From the NCBI RefSeq assembly GCF_002220095.1, contig NZ_CP022372.1, forward strand, positions 4,312,501 to 4,376,500: a stretch of 64,000 nt of DNA. Direction: 5' to 3'. Below, in pieces: positions 8,592 through 17,811 of this stretch (positions are counted from its first letter, which is position 1; each line of letters starts with the position of its first letter). The position numbers were made by a program, and so were the translations under genes. This DNA is from Bosea sp. AS-1. Its GTDB lineage: Bacteria > Pseudomonadota > Alphaproteobacteria > Rhizobiales > Beijerinckiaceae. The notes below the pieces were generated by a model that did no database searches, was not told where the DNA came from, and worked only from the letters and a program-made list of their open reading frames with translations.

Positions 8592-9086
8592 CTATCCCCG
8601 CCGCAGCTTGTTGTAGCGGGTGATCAGCCTGTCGCGCTTCAGGCGTGACAGGCGATCGATCCAGAACACGCCATCAAGCTGGTCGATCTCGTGCTGGTGG
8701 CAGACGGCGAGCAGCCCGTCCGCCTCCTCGATCTGCTCGGTTCCGGTCAAATCGTGATAGCGCACCCGCACATGGGCATGGCGCTCCAGCTCGTCAGTCA
8801 CGCCCGGCATCGAGACGCTGCCCTCGACATGACGGATGGTCTCGCGCGAGACATTATCCAGCACCGGATTGACGTAGGTCCGCACATCGCCGGGCGTCAG
8901 CTCCAGCACCACCAGCCGCAACGACACGCCGATATGCGGCGCCGTGATGCCGATGCCCGGTGCTGTCCGCATCGTGTCGAGCAGATCGGCTGCGAGCTCT
9001 CGCAGGTCAGCGTCGAAGCGCGTGACAGGAGTAGCCGCCACGCGCAGACGCGGATCGGGAAAGCTCAGGATTGGCCTCGACGGCAT
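8592..9086 (-). CDS. peptide deformylase-like protein, metal ligands altered
   Basis: A 164-residue protein clearly of the PDF fold, aligning over the full length. The three motifs are changed. Motif 1 is GIGITAPHIG, with His51 where Gln is usual. Motif 2 is EGSVSMPG, with Ser90 where the metal-binding Cys of EGCLS belongs. Motif 3 is HEIDQ (132-136), with Gln136 instead of the second His. Two of three metal ligands are therefore gone, while Glu133 and His132 stay. The gene is open and not decayed, so it is probably a maintained non-canonical paralogue; N-formyl-methionine deformylase activity is doubtful. Confidence 0.85.
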   Translation of the reverse strand: MPSRPILSFPDPRLRVAATPVTRFDADLRELAADLLDTMRTAPGIGITAPHIGVSLRLVVLELTPGDVRTYVNPVLDNVSRETIRHVEGSVSMPGVTDELERHAHVRVRYHDLTGTEQIEEADGLLAVCHQHEIDQLDGVFWIDRLSRLKRDRLITRYNKLRRG

Positions 9087-9154
9087 AGACTTGTTCCGAC
9101 TTCCTGCTTGCGGCTCCGCTTCCCATCTTCGCGGAGCCGACCCCAGCCAGCACA

Positions 9155-9181
9155 GCGCTTGCCGACTTTGCCGGCAAGCGC
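9155..9181 (-). terminator. hairpin downstream of the SDR gene
   Basis: GCGCTTGCCG (9155-9164) pairs perfectly with CGGCAAGCGC (9172-9181) around a seven-base loop, about 58 bases beyond the SDR stop codon on the minus strand. It lacks a T-run, so it may be a Rho-assisted end or an RNA-stabilising structure. Confidence 0.4.
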
Positions 9182-9238
9182 ATCATTCGATCGGACGACG
9201 ACAGTCGCTGCAGGCCTGCCGTCGATCCGGCGGCAAGC

Positions 9239-10012
9239 TCACTTCGTCGTGTAGCCGCCATTCACGAGGATGGTCTGGCCGGTCATCCACCATCCGTCCG
9301 AGACGAGGAAGCGGATCCAGGGCACAATATCCTTGATGTCCGTCAACCCCGTCTTCGAGAAGGAGGAGAGCGCAGCCGCGCTCTTGTGATAGGCGACCGC
9401 GTCCGCGCCTTCGGCCGGATAAAAGAACGGGGTGTCCATCGGCCCTGGCCCGATCGCCGTCACCGAGATGCCGCGTTCGCCGAATTCCTTGGAGGCGGCG
9501 CGGGTGTAGTGCTCGACCGGCGCCTTAGTGCCGGCATAGCTCGCATAGAAGGGGGTGAAGGCGCCGAGCAGCGACGTCACCAGCGTGCAGACCTTGCCGT
9601 TGTCACTGACCTGCTTCCCGGCCTCCTTGAGGAAGAAGAACGCCGTCTTCGAATTGACCGCGCTCATCCCGTCGAACTCAGCTTCGCTGATCTCGACCAT
9701 CGGCTTCTTCAGCACCTTGCCGACTGTGTTCACGGCTATGTCGATCGAGCCCATGGCTGCCTTGGCATCAGCGAAGAGCTTTTCCATCGCAGCCGCCGAC
9801 GTCAGGTCGGCCTGGAAAGCGTAAGCTTCCGCGCCGGCGGCCTTGATCGCGGCCAGTGTCTTTTCGGCTTCGGCCTTGGCCGGGGCGCTGTTGTAATGAA
9901 TGGCGACGGCTTTCGCGGCCTGCGCTGCCAGGTCCCTTGCCAGCAGGCCGCCCAGATTCTTGGCGCCACCGGCGATCAGAACCGTCTTACCCTTGATGCC
10001 GTGATCGGCCAT
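9239..10012 (-). CDS. short-chain dehydrogenase/reductase
   Basis: A 257-residue NAD(P)-dependent oxidoreductase of the SDR family. The cofactor loop reads VLIAGGAKNLGG, a variant of TGxxxGxG seen in some SDRs. The catalytic pair is in YASYAGTKAPVEH (Tyr and Lys, YxxxK). A late GPGPMDTPFF stretch follows. I chose ATG at 10012, preceded by AGGAG at six bases; a longer frame to 10048 adds 12 unlikely residues. It is divergent from a LysR gene, which most likely controls it. Substrate unknown. Confidence 0.88.
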   Translation of the reverse strand: MADHGIKGKTVLIAGGAKNLGGLLARDLAAQAAKAVAIHYNSAPAKAEAEKTLAAIKAAGAEAYAFQADLTSAAAMEKLFADAKAAMGSIDIAVNTVGKVLKKPMVEISEAEFDGMSAVNSKTAFFFLKEAGKQVSDNGKVCTLVTSLLGAFTPFYASYAGTKAPVEHYTRAASKEFGERGISVTAIGPGPMDTPFFYPAEGADAVAYHKSAAALSSFSKTGLTDIKDIVPWIRFLVSDGWWMTGQTILVNGGYTTK

Positions 10013-10080
10013 CGCATGCTCCTGTTTGCTTGCAATCGATGGCCACAAGATATCGTCCCAAAATAGGCTATAAAGATTTC

Positions 10081-10099
10081 GATCAGAACATCACTGGTC
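10081..10099. promoter_or_regulatory. candidate LysR binding site in the SDR/LysR divergent gap
   Basis: GATCAG (10081-10086) and CTGGTC (10094-10099) form an imperfect dyad with a seven-base spacer, in the AT-richer 116-base gap between the two divergent genes. LysR regulators usually bind dyads of this size near divergent promoters. One pair is mismatched, so this is only suggestive. Confidence 0.3.
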
Positions 10100-10128
10100 A
10101 GATATGACGAACAATCCGGATTACCGAT

Positions 10129-11031
10129 TTGGACCGTATCGACCTCTTCCGCATCTATGCCCGCGTCGTCGAATGCGAGAGCTTCACCCAGGCGGCGAAG
10201 GCGCTGGGGCTGCCGCGCTCCTCGGTCTCGGCGGCAGTGGCCGCGCTCGAACAGCGGATCGGCGCGAGACTGCTCCACCGCACGACACGACGCGTCTCGG
10301 CGACGCAGGACGGCGCGGCCTTCTACGAGCATTGCTCAAGGCTCGTCGCCGATGTCGAAGAAACCGAGGCGCTGTTCCGCCACAGTGCGGCGAGCCCGGC
10401 CGGTCGGCTCAGGATCGACGTGCCCGGCCGCATCGGGCGCCTGATCATCGCGCCGGCCCTGCCGGATTTCCTCGCCCGCTATCCCGAGATCGATATCGAT
10501 CTCAGCGTCGCCGACAAAGCCGCCAACCTGATTGAGGACGGCATCGACTGCGTGTTGCGTGTCGGCCCGCTAAGCGACTCAGGATTGATCGCGCGACCGA
10601 TCGGAGAGCTGCCGCTCATCAATGTCGCAAGCCACGGCTATCTCGCTGCGCATGGCATGCCGATGCATCCCGGCGAGCTCGATGGGCACAGGGCCGTCAA
10701 CTACGCCTCGCCGTCGACCGGAAGGATCGAGCCATGGGAATGGCTGGAGGATGGCGTGCTGCACAGCCGCGCCCTGCCCGGGCGCATCACCGTCAACAGC
10801 GCGGAAGCCTATATCGCCTGCTGCCTCGCCGGGCTCGGCCTGATCCAGATCCCGGCCTATGACGTGGCCGAGCATCTCGCGGCGGGCGATCTCGTCGAGG
10901 TCATGCCCCGGCATCGGGCGGCGCCGATGCCGATGACGTTGCTCTATCCCCACCGTCGGCACCTGTCGCGCCGGCTGCAGGTCTTCGCGGATTGGCTCGT
11001 GGCGCTGCTGCGCACGAGATTGGCGGCTTGA
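10129..11031 (+). CDS. LysR-family transcriptional regulator
   Basis: A 300-residue regulator. The N-terminal helix-turn-helix (residues about 1-60) reads LFRIYARVVECESFTQAAKA then LPRSSVSAAVAALEQRIGAR, typical of the LysR family. The C-terminal substrate-binding domain follows from about residue 90. The start appears to be TTG at 10129, since the conserved N-terminus begins right there and no in-frame ATG precedes it. It is divergent from the SDR gene, the classic LysR arrangement, and so probably regulates that gene and itself. Inducer unknown. Confidence 0.88.
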   Translation: MDRIDLFRIYARVVECESFTQAAKALGLPRSSVSAAVAALEQRIGARLLHRTTRRVSATQDGAAFYEHCSRLVADVEETEALFRHSAASPAGRLRIDVPGRIGRLIIAPALPDFLARYPEIDIDLSVADKAANLIEDGIDCVLRVGPLSDSGLIARPIGELPLINVASHGYLAAHGMPMHPGELDGHRAVNYASPSTGRIEPWEWLEDGVLHSRALPGRITVNSAEAYIACCLAGLGLIQIPAYDVAEHLAAGDLVEVMPRHRAAPMPMTLLYPHRRHLSRRLQVFADWLVALLRTRLAA

Positions 11032-11041
11032 ACCCGAAGGC

Positions 11042-13243
11042 TCAGGCCGCCTTCTTCTCGGCCGTGCCGTAGAAGCTCTCGCCGGTCTTGGCCATGCGCT
11101 TCAGGAGGCGGTTCGGCTTGAAGCGCTCGCCATGGGCCTTGGCCAGCTTCTCGCAAAGCTTCACGAAGGCAGCCGCGCCCATGTTGTCGATGTAGGAGAG
11201 CGTGCCGCCCGAGAAGGGCGCGAAGCCGAAGCCGATGATCGAGCCGACATCGGCCTCGCGGGGATCGGTGACGACGCCTTCCTCATAGGTCTTCGCGGCT
11301 TCCAGCGCCTGCGTCACCAGGAGGCGGTGCTTCAGCTCCTCCATGTCGACGCTCTCCGGATCGAGGCGCTTGCCGACCAGCTCGGCAAGGCCCGGCCAGA
11401 GCCGCTTCGGCCCGGCTTCCGGATAGTCGTAGAAGCCCTTGCGGTTCTTGCGGCCGAGACGGCCATGCTTCTCGACCATGTCGGCGAGCAGCTTCTCCTG
11501 CGCCGGATCGACGGCACCGTCGCCAAGTTGGGCCTTGGTCGCCTTCAGCACCTTCCAGGCGAGATCGACCGCGACCTCGTCGTTGAGCGAGAGCGGGCCG
11601 ACCGGCATGCCGGCCTGCTTGCCGGCGGCCTCGATCATCGCCGGCGGCACGCCTTCCATCAGCATCAGATGGCCTTCGCGGATGTAATTGCCGACGCAGC
11701 GATTGGCATAGAAGCCGCGGGTGTCGTTGACGACGATCGGCGTCTTCTTGATGGCGCGGACGAAGTCCAGCGCCATCGCGAGGGCCTTCTTGCCGGTCTT
11801 CCTGGCCATGATGACCTCGACCAGCAGCATCTTCTCGACCGGCGAGAAGAAATGGATGCCGATGAAGTTCTTCGGCCGCTGGCTGGCCTGGGCCAAGCCG
11901 GTGATCGGCAGCGTCGAGGTGTTGGAGCCGAAGATCGTGCGCGGGCCGACCACGGCCTCGACCTTGGCGATGACCTCGGCCTTGACCTTCGGGTCCTCGA
12001 ACACGGCCTCGACGATCAGGTCGCAGCCCTTGAGATCGGCATAGTCGGCCGAGGCCTTGATGCGACCGAGCAGAGCGTCGCGGTCTGCGGTCTTGGCGCG
12101 GCCCTTCATGATCTGGTCGGAGACCAGCTTGTGCGAATAGGCCTTGCCCTTCTCGGCCGCCTCGATGTCCTTGTCGACCAGCACGACCTCGAGGCCGGCA
12201 TTAGCGGTTACATAGGCGATGCCGGCACCCATGAAGCCGGCGCCGATGACACCGACCTTCTTGAGCTTCGAAGGCGGCACATCGGCCGGGCGGCGGGCGC
12301 CCTTGTTCAGCTCCTGCATCGAGACGAAGAGCGAGCGGATCATCGAGGCCGCCTCCTTCGTCCTGAGGATCTTGGCGAAGTAGCGGCTCTCGACCTTGAG
12401 ACCGAGATCGATCGGGAGCTGGAGGCCCTCATAGACCGCGCAGAGGATGGCGCGGGCGGCCGGATAGTTGTCGTTGGTCTCGCGGCGATAGATCGCGTTG
12501 GCCGGCGGCCAGATCTGCATGCCGGCCGGCGAATGCACCTTGTTGGAGGGCAGCTTGAAGCCCTTCTGGTCCCAGGGCTGCGTCGCCTGCGGGTTGGCCT
12601 TGAGCCAGTCCTTGGCGTTCTGGACGATGTCGGCGCGCGGCACGACCGCGTGGACGAGGCCGGAATTGCGCGCCGGCAGCGGCTTCACCTGCTCGCCCTT
12701 GAGCATCATCTGGAGTGCGTCACCGGTCTGCATCAGCCGCGCCACGCGCTGGGTTCCGCCGGCGCCGGGGAAGAGCCCGACCTTGATCTCGGGCAGGCCG
12801 ACGCGGGTCGAGGCATCGTCCGAGACGACGCGGTACTGGCAGGCGAGCGAAAGCTCGAAGGCACCGCCGAGGCAGACGCCATGGATCGCGGCAGCGAAGG
12901 GTTTCCCGCAGGTCTCGAGCTTGCGATAGAGCAGTGAGAGCTTGCGGCTCTCGTCGAAGAAGCTCTGCAGCGCCACCGCCTCGCCCTTCTCCTTGGCGAG
13001 CTTCACATAGAGATCGCGCAGGCCCTGGAGCATGGTGAGGTCGGCACCGCCGGAGAAGCTCTCCTTGCCAGAGGTGATGACGCAGCCCTTGATCGCCTCA
13101 TCGGAAGCGACCTTGTCGACGATCTGGTTCAATTCTTCCATCACCTCGGGGGTGATGACGTTCATCGAGCGACCGGGCATATCCCAGGTGGCGACGGCGA
13201 TGCCGTCGGCGTCGGCCTCGAAGCGGAAATTGGTGAGGTTCAT
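11042..13243 (-). CDS. fadJ: FadJ-like enoyl-CoA hydratase / 3-hydroxyacyl-CoA dehydrogenase
   Basis: A 733-residue bifunctional beta-oxidation enzyme. The N-terminal crotonase domain carries the oxyanion-hole stretch SGGADLTML and the Glu-containing [11 protein letters not shown]. The dehydrogenase part starts at [19 protein letters not shown] (NAD-binding Rossmann motif), with the catalytic-His stretch [17 protein letters not shown] and two C-terminal helical domains. Start ATG at 13243 has GGAGAG upstream. It lies 23 bases after the thiolase gene on the same strand, giving a FadA/FadJ-type pair that takes enoyl-CoA to 3-ketoacyl-CoA and then to acetyl-CoA. Confidence 0.93.
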   Translation of the reverse strand: MNLTNFRFEADADGIAVATWDMPGRSMNVITPEVMEELNQIVDKVASDEAIKGCVITSGKESFSGGADLTMLQGLRDLYVKLAKEKGEAVALQSFFDESRKLSLLYRKLETCGKPFAAAIHGVCLGGAFELSLACQYRVVSDDASTRVGLPEIKVGLFPGAGGTQRVARLMQTGDALQMMLKGEQVKPLPARNSGLVHAVVPRADIVQNAKDWLKANPQATQPWDQKGFKLPSNKVHSPAGMQIWPPANAIYRRETNDNYPAARAILCAVYEGLQLPIDLGLKVESRYFAKILRTKEAASMIRSLFVSMQELNKGARRPADVPPSKLKKVGVIGAGFMGAGIAYVTANAGLEVVLVDKDIEAAEKGKAYSHKLVSDQIMKGRAKTADRDALLGRIKASADYADLKGCDLIVEAVFEDPKVKAEVIAKVEAVVGPRTIFGSNTSTLPITGLAQASQRPKNFIGIHFFSPVEKMLLVEVIMARKTGKKALAMALDFVRAIKKTPIVVNDTRGFYANRCVGNYIREGHLMLMEGVPPAMIEAAGKQAGMPVGPLSLNDEVAVDLAWKVLKATKAQLGDGAVDPAQEKLLADMVEKHGRLGRKNRKGFYDYPEAGPKRLWPGLAELVGKRLDPESVDMEELKHRLLVTQALEAAKTYEEGVVTDPREADVGSIIGFGFAPFSGGTLSYIDNMGAAAFVKLCEKLAKAHGERFKPNRLLKRMAKTGESFYGTAEKKAA

Positions 13244-13266
13244 GATCTCTCTCCCTGCCCTTCCGC

Positions 13267-14475
13267 TCACACGCGCTCGATGATGGTGGCAACGCCCATG
13301 CCGACAGCGACGCAGAGCGTCACCAGCGCGGTCTGCTTGTCCTGCCGCTCCAGCTCGTCGAGCACGGTGCCCAGCACCATCGCGCCGGTCGCACCGAGCG
13401 GATGGCCCATGGCGATGGCACCGCCATTGACGTTCAGGACCGCGTCATCGATGTCGAGCGCCTGCTGGTAACGCAGCACCACTGACGAGAAGGCTTCGTT
13501 CAGTTCGAAGAGATCGATATCCTTCGTGGTCATGCCGGCCTTCTTCAGGACGCGCTCGGTGACGTCGATCGGGCCGGTCAACATCAGGGCGAGGTCGGAG
13601 CCGACGGTGGCGAAGGCCTTGATACGGGCGCGCGGCTTCAAGCCCGCGGCCTTGCCGGCCCGCTTCGAGCCGACGAGCACGGCGGCCGCGCCATCGACGA
13701 TGCCGGAGGAGTTGCCGGCATGATGGACGTGATTGATGAACTCCACATCGGGATGGGCAGAGGTCGCGACCGCATCGAAGCCGCCCATCTCGCCCATCTG
13801 GACGAAGGAGGGCTTGAGCGCCGCCAGCGCCTGCATGTTGGCATCGGCCCGGATCGTCTCGTCATGGTCGAGAATGGTGAGGCCATTGACATCCGTGACC
13901 GGGATCACCGAGCGCTTGAAGCGGCCCTCCTTCCAGGCCTTGGCCGCGCGCTGGTGCGAGCGCACGGCAAAGGCGTCGACGTCGTCGCGGGAGAAGCCGT
14001 ATTTGGTCGCGATCAGGTCGGCCGAAACGCCCTGCGGCATGAAATAGGTGTCGATGGCGACGCTGGGGTCGACCGCGATGCCGAAGCCGGAGGCGCCCAT
14101 ACCGACGCGGGACATCGACTCGACGCCGCCGCCGATCGCCATTTCCTTCTGGCCGGACATGACCTGCGCCGCGGCGAGGTTCACCGCGTCGAGGCCCGAG
14201 GCGCAGAAACGGTTGATCTGCACGCCCGGCACTTCCTTGCCGTAGCCGGCCTTGAGCGCGACGGTACGGGCGATGTCGGCCGCGGCCTCGCCGACCGGAT
14301 CGACGCAGCCCATGACCACGTCCTCGACGAGAAGCGGATCGAGGTTGTTGCGGTCCTTGATGGCGCGAAGCGCCTGCGTGCCGAGCTCGATCGCCGTGAC
14401 CTCGTGCAGCGAGCCGTCGGCCTTGCCCTTGCCGCGCGGTGTGCGGACGTGATCGTAGATGAATGCGTCAGCCAT
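13267..14475 (-). CDS. acetyl-CoA C-acyltransferase (thiolase)
   Basis: A 402-residue thiolase. The nucleophilic Cys is in [15 protein letters not shown], the catalytic His in [15 protein letters not shown], and the second Cys in [11 protein letters not shown]. It cleaves 3-ketoacyl-CoA to acetyl-CoA plus a shortened acyl-CoA, or runs in the condensing direction. ATG at 14475 has GGAGG five bases upstream; a longer frame to 14532 is less likely. It overlaps the end of the GFA gene by eight bases and is followed at 23 bases by the fadJ-like gene, so all three are probably one operon. Confidence 0.93.
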   Translation of the reverse strand: MADAFIYDHVRTPRGKGKADGSLHEVTAIELGTQALRAIKDRNNLDPLLVEDVVMGCVDPVGEAAADIARTVALKAGYGKEVPGVQINRFCASGLDAVNLAAAQVMSGQKEMAIGGGVESMSRVGMGASGFGIAVDPSVAIDTYFMPQGVSADLIATKYGFSRDDVDAFAVRSHQRAAKAWKEGRFKRSVIPVTDVNGLTILDHDETIRADANMQALAALKPSFVQMGEMGGFDAVATSAHPDVEFINHVHHAGNSSGIVDGAAAVLVGSKRAGKAAGLKPRARIKAFATVGSDLALMLTGPIDVTERVLKKAGMTTKDIDLFELNEAFSSVVLRYQQALDIDDAVLNVNGGAIAMGHPLGATGAMVLGTVLDELERQDKQTALVTLCVAVGMGVATIIERV

Positions 14476-14965
14476 GCGGGCCTCCGTCTGGTTTCGGCGT
14501 GTTTGGCATGATGTCTCGATGCTGAGCCGCACGCAGCGGCCAGTTCAGCAGGGTGGTCGGCGTCCATTTCGCCTTTCGGCGAGCAATGCGCTCATCGGTG
14601 CTTTCGGCAGAGTAGTCGCGCGCGGCCGGCGTCGCCGTGAATTGCGCGCGCTCATCGAGCGTATCGATGTTCACGACGCTCAGCACCTCATCGCCATCGG
14701 TCAGCAGCATCCCGACATAAACCCCGCAATTGCGGCAGAGGATGACATCGACCGTGCCCAGGCCGAAGCGGTAGGGATGGACATGCGAGGGGTCGATTGC
14801 CCGCAGTGCCACTTGCGAGCCCGGGTCCGAGAAGGCACGGGCATTGTGCTTGCGGCAGAACGAGCACTGGCAGGCACCGAGCACCTGCGCCTGCGGCGCC
14901 CGCCCGGTCCTGAGCTCGACCGTAATCGAACCGCAATGGCATTGCCCGTGATGCACGAACCGCAT
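14468..14965 (-). CDS. GFA/CENP-V family zinc protein
   Basis: A 165-residue protein of the glutathione-dependent-formaldehyde-activating (GFA) family. Zinc-binding cysteines are visible as CHC (residues 9-11), CQCSFC (32-37) and CRNC in the central part. Family members are rarely characterised; the name derives from a Paracoccus protein that helps condense formaldehyde with glutathione. The gene sits inside the fatty-acid oxidation operon, with its 3' end overlapping the thiolase start by eight bases. Start ATG at 14965 has AAGG upstream. Function here is unknown. Confidence 0.82.
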   Translation of the reverse strand: MRFVHHGQCHCGSITVELRTGRAPQAQVLGACQCSFCRKHNARAFSDPGSQVALRAIDPSHVHPYRFGLGTVDVILCRNCGVYVGMLLTDGDEVLSVVNIDTLDERAQFTATPAARDYSAESTDERIARRKAKWTPTTLLNWPLRAAQHRDIMPNTPKPDGGPHG

Positions 14966-14997
14966 TGCCCGCCTTTCGCAGGATCACCCGCCGAGAA

Positions 14998-16794
14998 CTA
15001 GAACAGCTCCGGCGCCAGCGCCATGGTCGTGTCGGCGCCTGCGGTAATCCGCGCCAGATGGGCGGCGGTCTCCGGCAAGGTGCGTTCCATGAAGAAGCGC
15101 GCCGTCACCAGCTTGGCGTTCATCCGTTCGGTCGCGCCGTTTGCACCGGTCTTCAGCTTCTCCTGGGCGGCCTTGGCCATCTTCGCCCACATGTAGCCGA
15201 GCGAGACCAGGCCGAGCAGATGCATGAAATCGGTCGCACCGGCGCCGGCGTTGTCGGGCTTGGCGAGGGCGTTGTTCATGAACCACATCGCCGCCTGCTG
15301 GAGATGGCCAAGCGAGACCTGGAGCGGCCCGAGCAAGGGCTTCAGGCCCTCGTCCTCGGCGTTGTCCTTCAGGAAGCCGCCGACCTCGTTGAAGAAGGCC
15401 ATGATGCCGCGGCCACCGTCACGTCCGAGCTTGCGGCCGACGAGGTCCATCGCCTGCACGCCGTTGGCGCCCTCGTAGATCATGGCGATGCGGGCATCGC
15501 GCACGAACTGCTCGACGCCGGTCTCGGCAATGTAGCCATGACCGCCGAACATCTGCTGTGCCTTCACGGCGTTGTCGAAGCCGATATCGGTGAGCACGCC
15601 CTTGAGCACCGGCGTCATCAGGCCGAGCTGGTCGTCGGCGGCCTGCCGCTCGGCCGCATCGCCCGAACGATGGGCGACGTCGGACTTCAGCGCGTTCCAG
15701 AGCACGAAGGCGCGCGCCGCCTCGTTGAAGGCCTTGATCGACATCAGGGTGCGGCGCACGTCCGGATGGACGATGATCGGATCGGCCGGCTTACTCGGCT
15801 CCTTGGCGCCGGTCAGCGCCCTGCCCTGCAGGCGCTCCTTGGCGTAGGCGACGGCGTTCTGATAGGCGACCTCGGACTGGGCGAGCCCCTGGATCGCGAC
15901 GCCGAGGCGGGCCTCGTTCATCATCACGAACATGGCGTTGAGGCCACGATTCTCCTCGCCGACCAGCCAACCCTGCGCGCCATCATAGTTCATGACGCAG
16001 GTGGCGTTGCCGTGAATGCCCATCTTGTGCTCGATCGAGCCGCAGGAGACGCCATTATTGGCGCCGACCGAGCCGTCTTCGCCCAGCTTGTTGCGCGGCA
16101 CGACGAAGAGCGAGATGCCCTTCACGCCGGCCGGGGCGCCCTCGATGCGGGCGAGCACGAGGTGGATGATGTTCTCGGTGATGTCCTGCTCGCCGGCCGA
16201 GATGAAGATCTTGGTGCCGGTGATGGCATAGGAGCCGTCGCCATTCGGGACGGCCTTGGTCTTGAGCAGGCCGAGATCGGTGCCGCAATGCGGCTCGGTC
16301 AGGTTCATGGTGCCTGACCAGGTGCCGTCGATCATCTTAGGCAGATAGGTGCGCTTGATCTCGTCGGAGCCATGGACATAGAGCGCAGCGAGCGCGCCCA
16401 TGGTGAGGCCGGGATACATGGCGAAGGCCATGTTCGCGGCCGAGGCGTATTCGTTCATCACGGCGCCGAGCGTGTAGGGCAGCCCCTGGCCGCCATATTC
16501 GGGATCCATGGCGAGGCCGATCCAGCCGCCGCCGGCATAGGCCTCATAGGCCTGCTTGAAGCCCTTCGGCGTGGTGACGCTGCCGTCAGCGTTGCGGATG
16601 CAGCCTTCCTGATCGCCGGAATAGTTGATCGGCTGGAGGACTTCCTCGCAGAGCTTGGCGCCTTCGCCGAGCACCGCCTCGACCACATCCGGGGTCGCAT
16701 CGGCGAAGCCCGGCAGGTTGTTGTAGCGTTCGATGCTGAAAACGTCGTTGAGCAGGAAAAGCGTATCGTCGACGGGCGCCTTGTAGACCGGCAT
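14998..16794 (-). CDS. acyl-CoA dehydrogenase (DmdC-like, long form)
   Basis: A 598-residue flavin enzyme, larger than the usual 380-residue acyl-CoA dehydrogenases and typical of the branch with an N-terminal extension (MPVYKAPVDDTLFLLNDVF) and an extra C-terminal domain. Family stretches include MNLTEPHCGTDLGLLKTKA and KIFISAGEQDITENIIHLVL. Related enzymes oxidise fatty acyl-CoA or 3-methylthiopropionyl-CoA (DmdC); sequence alone does not separate these. It is the first gene of the oxidation operon and follows a palindromic MerR-type operator. The downstream gene starts 33 bases later. Confidence 0.9.
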   Translation of the reverse strand: MPVYKAPVDDTLFLLNDVFSIERYNNLPGFADATPDVVEAVLGEGAKLCEEVLQPINYSGDQEGCIRNADGSVTTPKGFKQAYEAYAGGGWIGLAMDPEYGGQGLPYTLGAVMNEYASAANMAFAMYPGLTMGALAALYVHGSDEIKRTYLPKMIDGTWSGTMNLTEPHCGTDLGLLKTKAVPNGDGSYAITGTKIFISAGEQDITENIIHLVLARIEGAPAGVKGISLFVVPRNKLGEDGSVGANNGVSCGSIEHKMGIHGNATCVMNYDGAQGWLVGEENRGLNAMFVMMNEARLGVAIQGLAQSEVAYQNAVAYAKERLQGRALTGAKEPSKPADPIIVHPDVRRTLMSIKAFNEAARAFVLWNALKSDVAHRSGDAAERQAADDQLGLMTPVLKGVLTDIGFDNAVKAQQMFGGHGYIAETGVEQFVRDARIAMIYEGANGVQAMDLVGRKLGRDGGRGIMAFFNEVGGFLKDNAEDEGLKPLLGPLQVSLGHLQQAAMWFMNNALAKPDNAGAGATDFMHLLGLVSLGYMWAKMAKAAQEKLKTGANGATERMNAKLVTARFFMERTLPETAAHLARITAGADTTMALAPELF

Positions 16795-16842
16795 CGTGGT
16801 CCTCCCTCACGTCGCGCAGCGGCGCCCTCCGGCGTACCGCTC

Positions 16843-16870
16843 CAAGATAGTTCATATATAAACAATCTTG
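16843..16870 (-). promoter_or_regulatory. MerR-type operator/promoter of the fatty-acid oxidation operon
   Basis: CAAGATAGTT (16843-16852) and AACAATCTTG (16861-16870) are inverted repeats with nine of ten bases complementary, separated by CATATATA. On the minus strand the centre gives a TATATA-like -10 upstream of the acyl-CoA dehydrogenase gene, about 50 bases before its ATG. MerR regulators bind such dyads within the promoter spacer. The MerR gene lies immediately upstream, so it is the likely ligand; this is inference. Confidence 0.65.
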
Positions 16871-16934
16871 CCTGGCTTGCAATGGGCCTCCTTGAATTTG
16901 TGCCCGGCAACGCGACGGTTCCATGGCGCGTGAA

Positions 16935-16961
16935 TAAAAAAACCCCGGCAGAGCCGGGGTT
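16935..16961 (-). terminator. Rho-independent terminator of the MerR gene
   Basis: AACCCCGGC and GCCGGGGTT form a perfect nine-base stem (16941-16949 and 16953-16961) with a three-base loop. On the minus strand this is followed by a run of T residues. It begins about 30 bases after the MerR stop, so it separates the regulator's transcript from the operon it probably controls. Confidence 0.85.
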
Positions 16962-16991
16962 CTGGATAGGCGAGACAGGCCTCGGCGCGGA

Positions 16992-17450
16992 TCAGCCCGC
17001 TCCCAGCCGGGTCAGAGCCCCTTCGAGCTCCTTGATCGCGTCCTCGATCTCGGCGCGCTGGCTGCGCAACAAATCGAGCTGCTCGACGATCTGCTCGCGC
17101 GACAGGTGAAGGCCACCGACGGCGGCCGACTTGTCGGGCGAGCCCGCCTTCTTTTCCTCGTTGGCGAGCATGGCGCGGATCTCGACCAGCGTGAAGCCGA
17201 GCTGCTTGCCCTTGAGGATCAGAGCGAGACGGGCGCGATCGCGCGCCGAATAAATGCGGGTCATACCCGAGCGCGCTGGGGCGATCAGGCCACGCGATTC
17301 ATAGAAGCGCAGAGTGCGCAGCGTCACCCCGAAGTCGCGGGCGAGATCGCTGATGGTGAAGCCCCCGGCATCGGAATCTCCGGCCGAGGCAGTATCCACA
17401 CGGGTCTCATGAATCGAAGAACCCGCCAAAGCCGTGCTGTGGCGCGACAT
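16992..17450 (-). CDS. MerR-family transcriptional regulator
   Basis: A 152-residue regulator. The winged helix-turn-helix is clear: FTISDLARDFGVTLRTLRFY then ESRGLIAPARSGMTRIYS (about residues 31-70). A coiled-coil dimerisation helix at the C-terminus reads REQIVEQLDLLRSQRAEIED. There is no Cys cluster, so it is not a metal sensor; MerR proteins of this type next to acyl-CoA genes (compare LiuR) often respond to acyl-CoA intermediates. It lies directly upstream of the oxidation operon but is isolated from it by a terminator. AAGGA precedes ATG 17450. Confidence 0.88.
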   Translation of the reverse strand: MSRHSTALAGSSIHETRVDTASAGDSDAGGFTISDLARDFGVTLRTLRFYESRGLIAPARSGMTRIYSARDRARLALILKGKQLGFTLVEIRAMLANEEKKAGSPDKSAAVGGLHLSREQIVEQLDLLRSQRAEIEDAIKELEGALTRLGAG

Positions 17451-17811
17451 GCGTTCAATCCTTGAAAGAGGGACCGCTTCGCCGACTCATACTGGCAGCG
17501 TCGCTGGTGGGTGAGGAATCACCATGCGGCAGGACCTATCCTTGCGTCAGGTAATCCATCCCTTTCGCAGGGTAAGTTACCGTTAAATGAACCCGAACGA
17601 TGAGCGGCCAAACCGCTTTTTTGGAGAAAATTAACCGGTGAGGCGAAATTCTTAACCCGCTGTTTACCATGGCGACGAAATCTCGTGGGCGCGGACCGGC
17701 TTCGTGATCTCGTCAACGTTCTCTTCACGGATCGCCGGGCCGCGCGGAGGCAGCGGTGTCAGGGAGCCGCGCCCGCGCCGCAAGACGAAGACCCTGGAGG
17801 CGAGCACGAAC
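17451..17811. other. divergent intergenic region between MerR and PodJ-like genes
   Basis: This gap has no convincing gene. It is AT-richer than its surroundings between 17560 and 17680. A short hairpin AGCGG-CCAAA-CCGCT at 17603-17617, followed by a run of T to 17622, looks like a weak terminator on the plus strand, but no plus-strand gene precedes it, so it might end a short unannotated RNA. The promoter of the downstream gene should lie in 17620-17790; an in-frame GTG at 17704 could extend that gene. Confidence 0.4.

Noticed and set aside
11132..12937. A 601-codon open frame antisense to the FadJ-like gene
   Set aside because: It has no family motifs, an Asp/Arg/Gly-rich composition typical of antisense frames in GC-rich DNA, and it covers a gene with strong motifs on the other strand.
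17630..17668. Two TTAACC motifs upstream of the PodJ-like gene, considered as a CtrA box
   Set aside because: CtrA sites need TTAA-N7-TTAA; the spacing here is about twice that, so no site is called.
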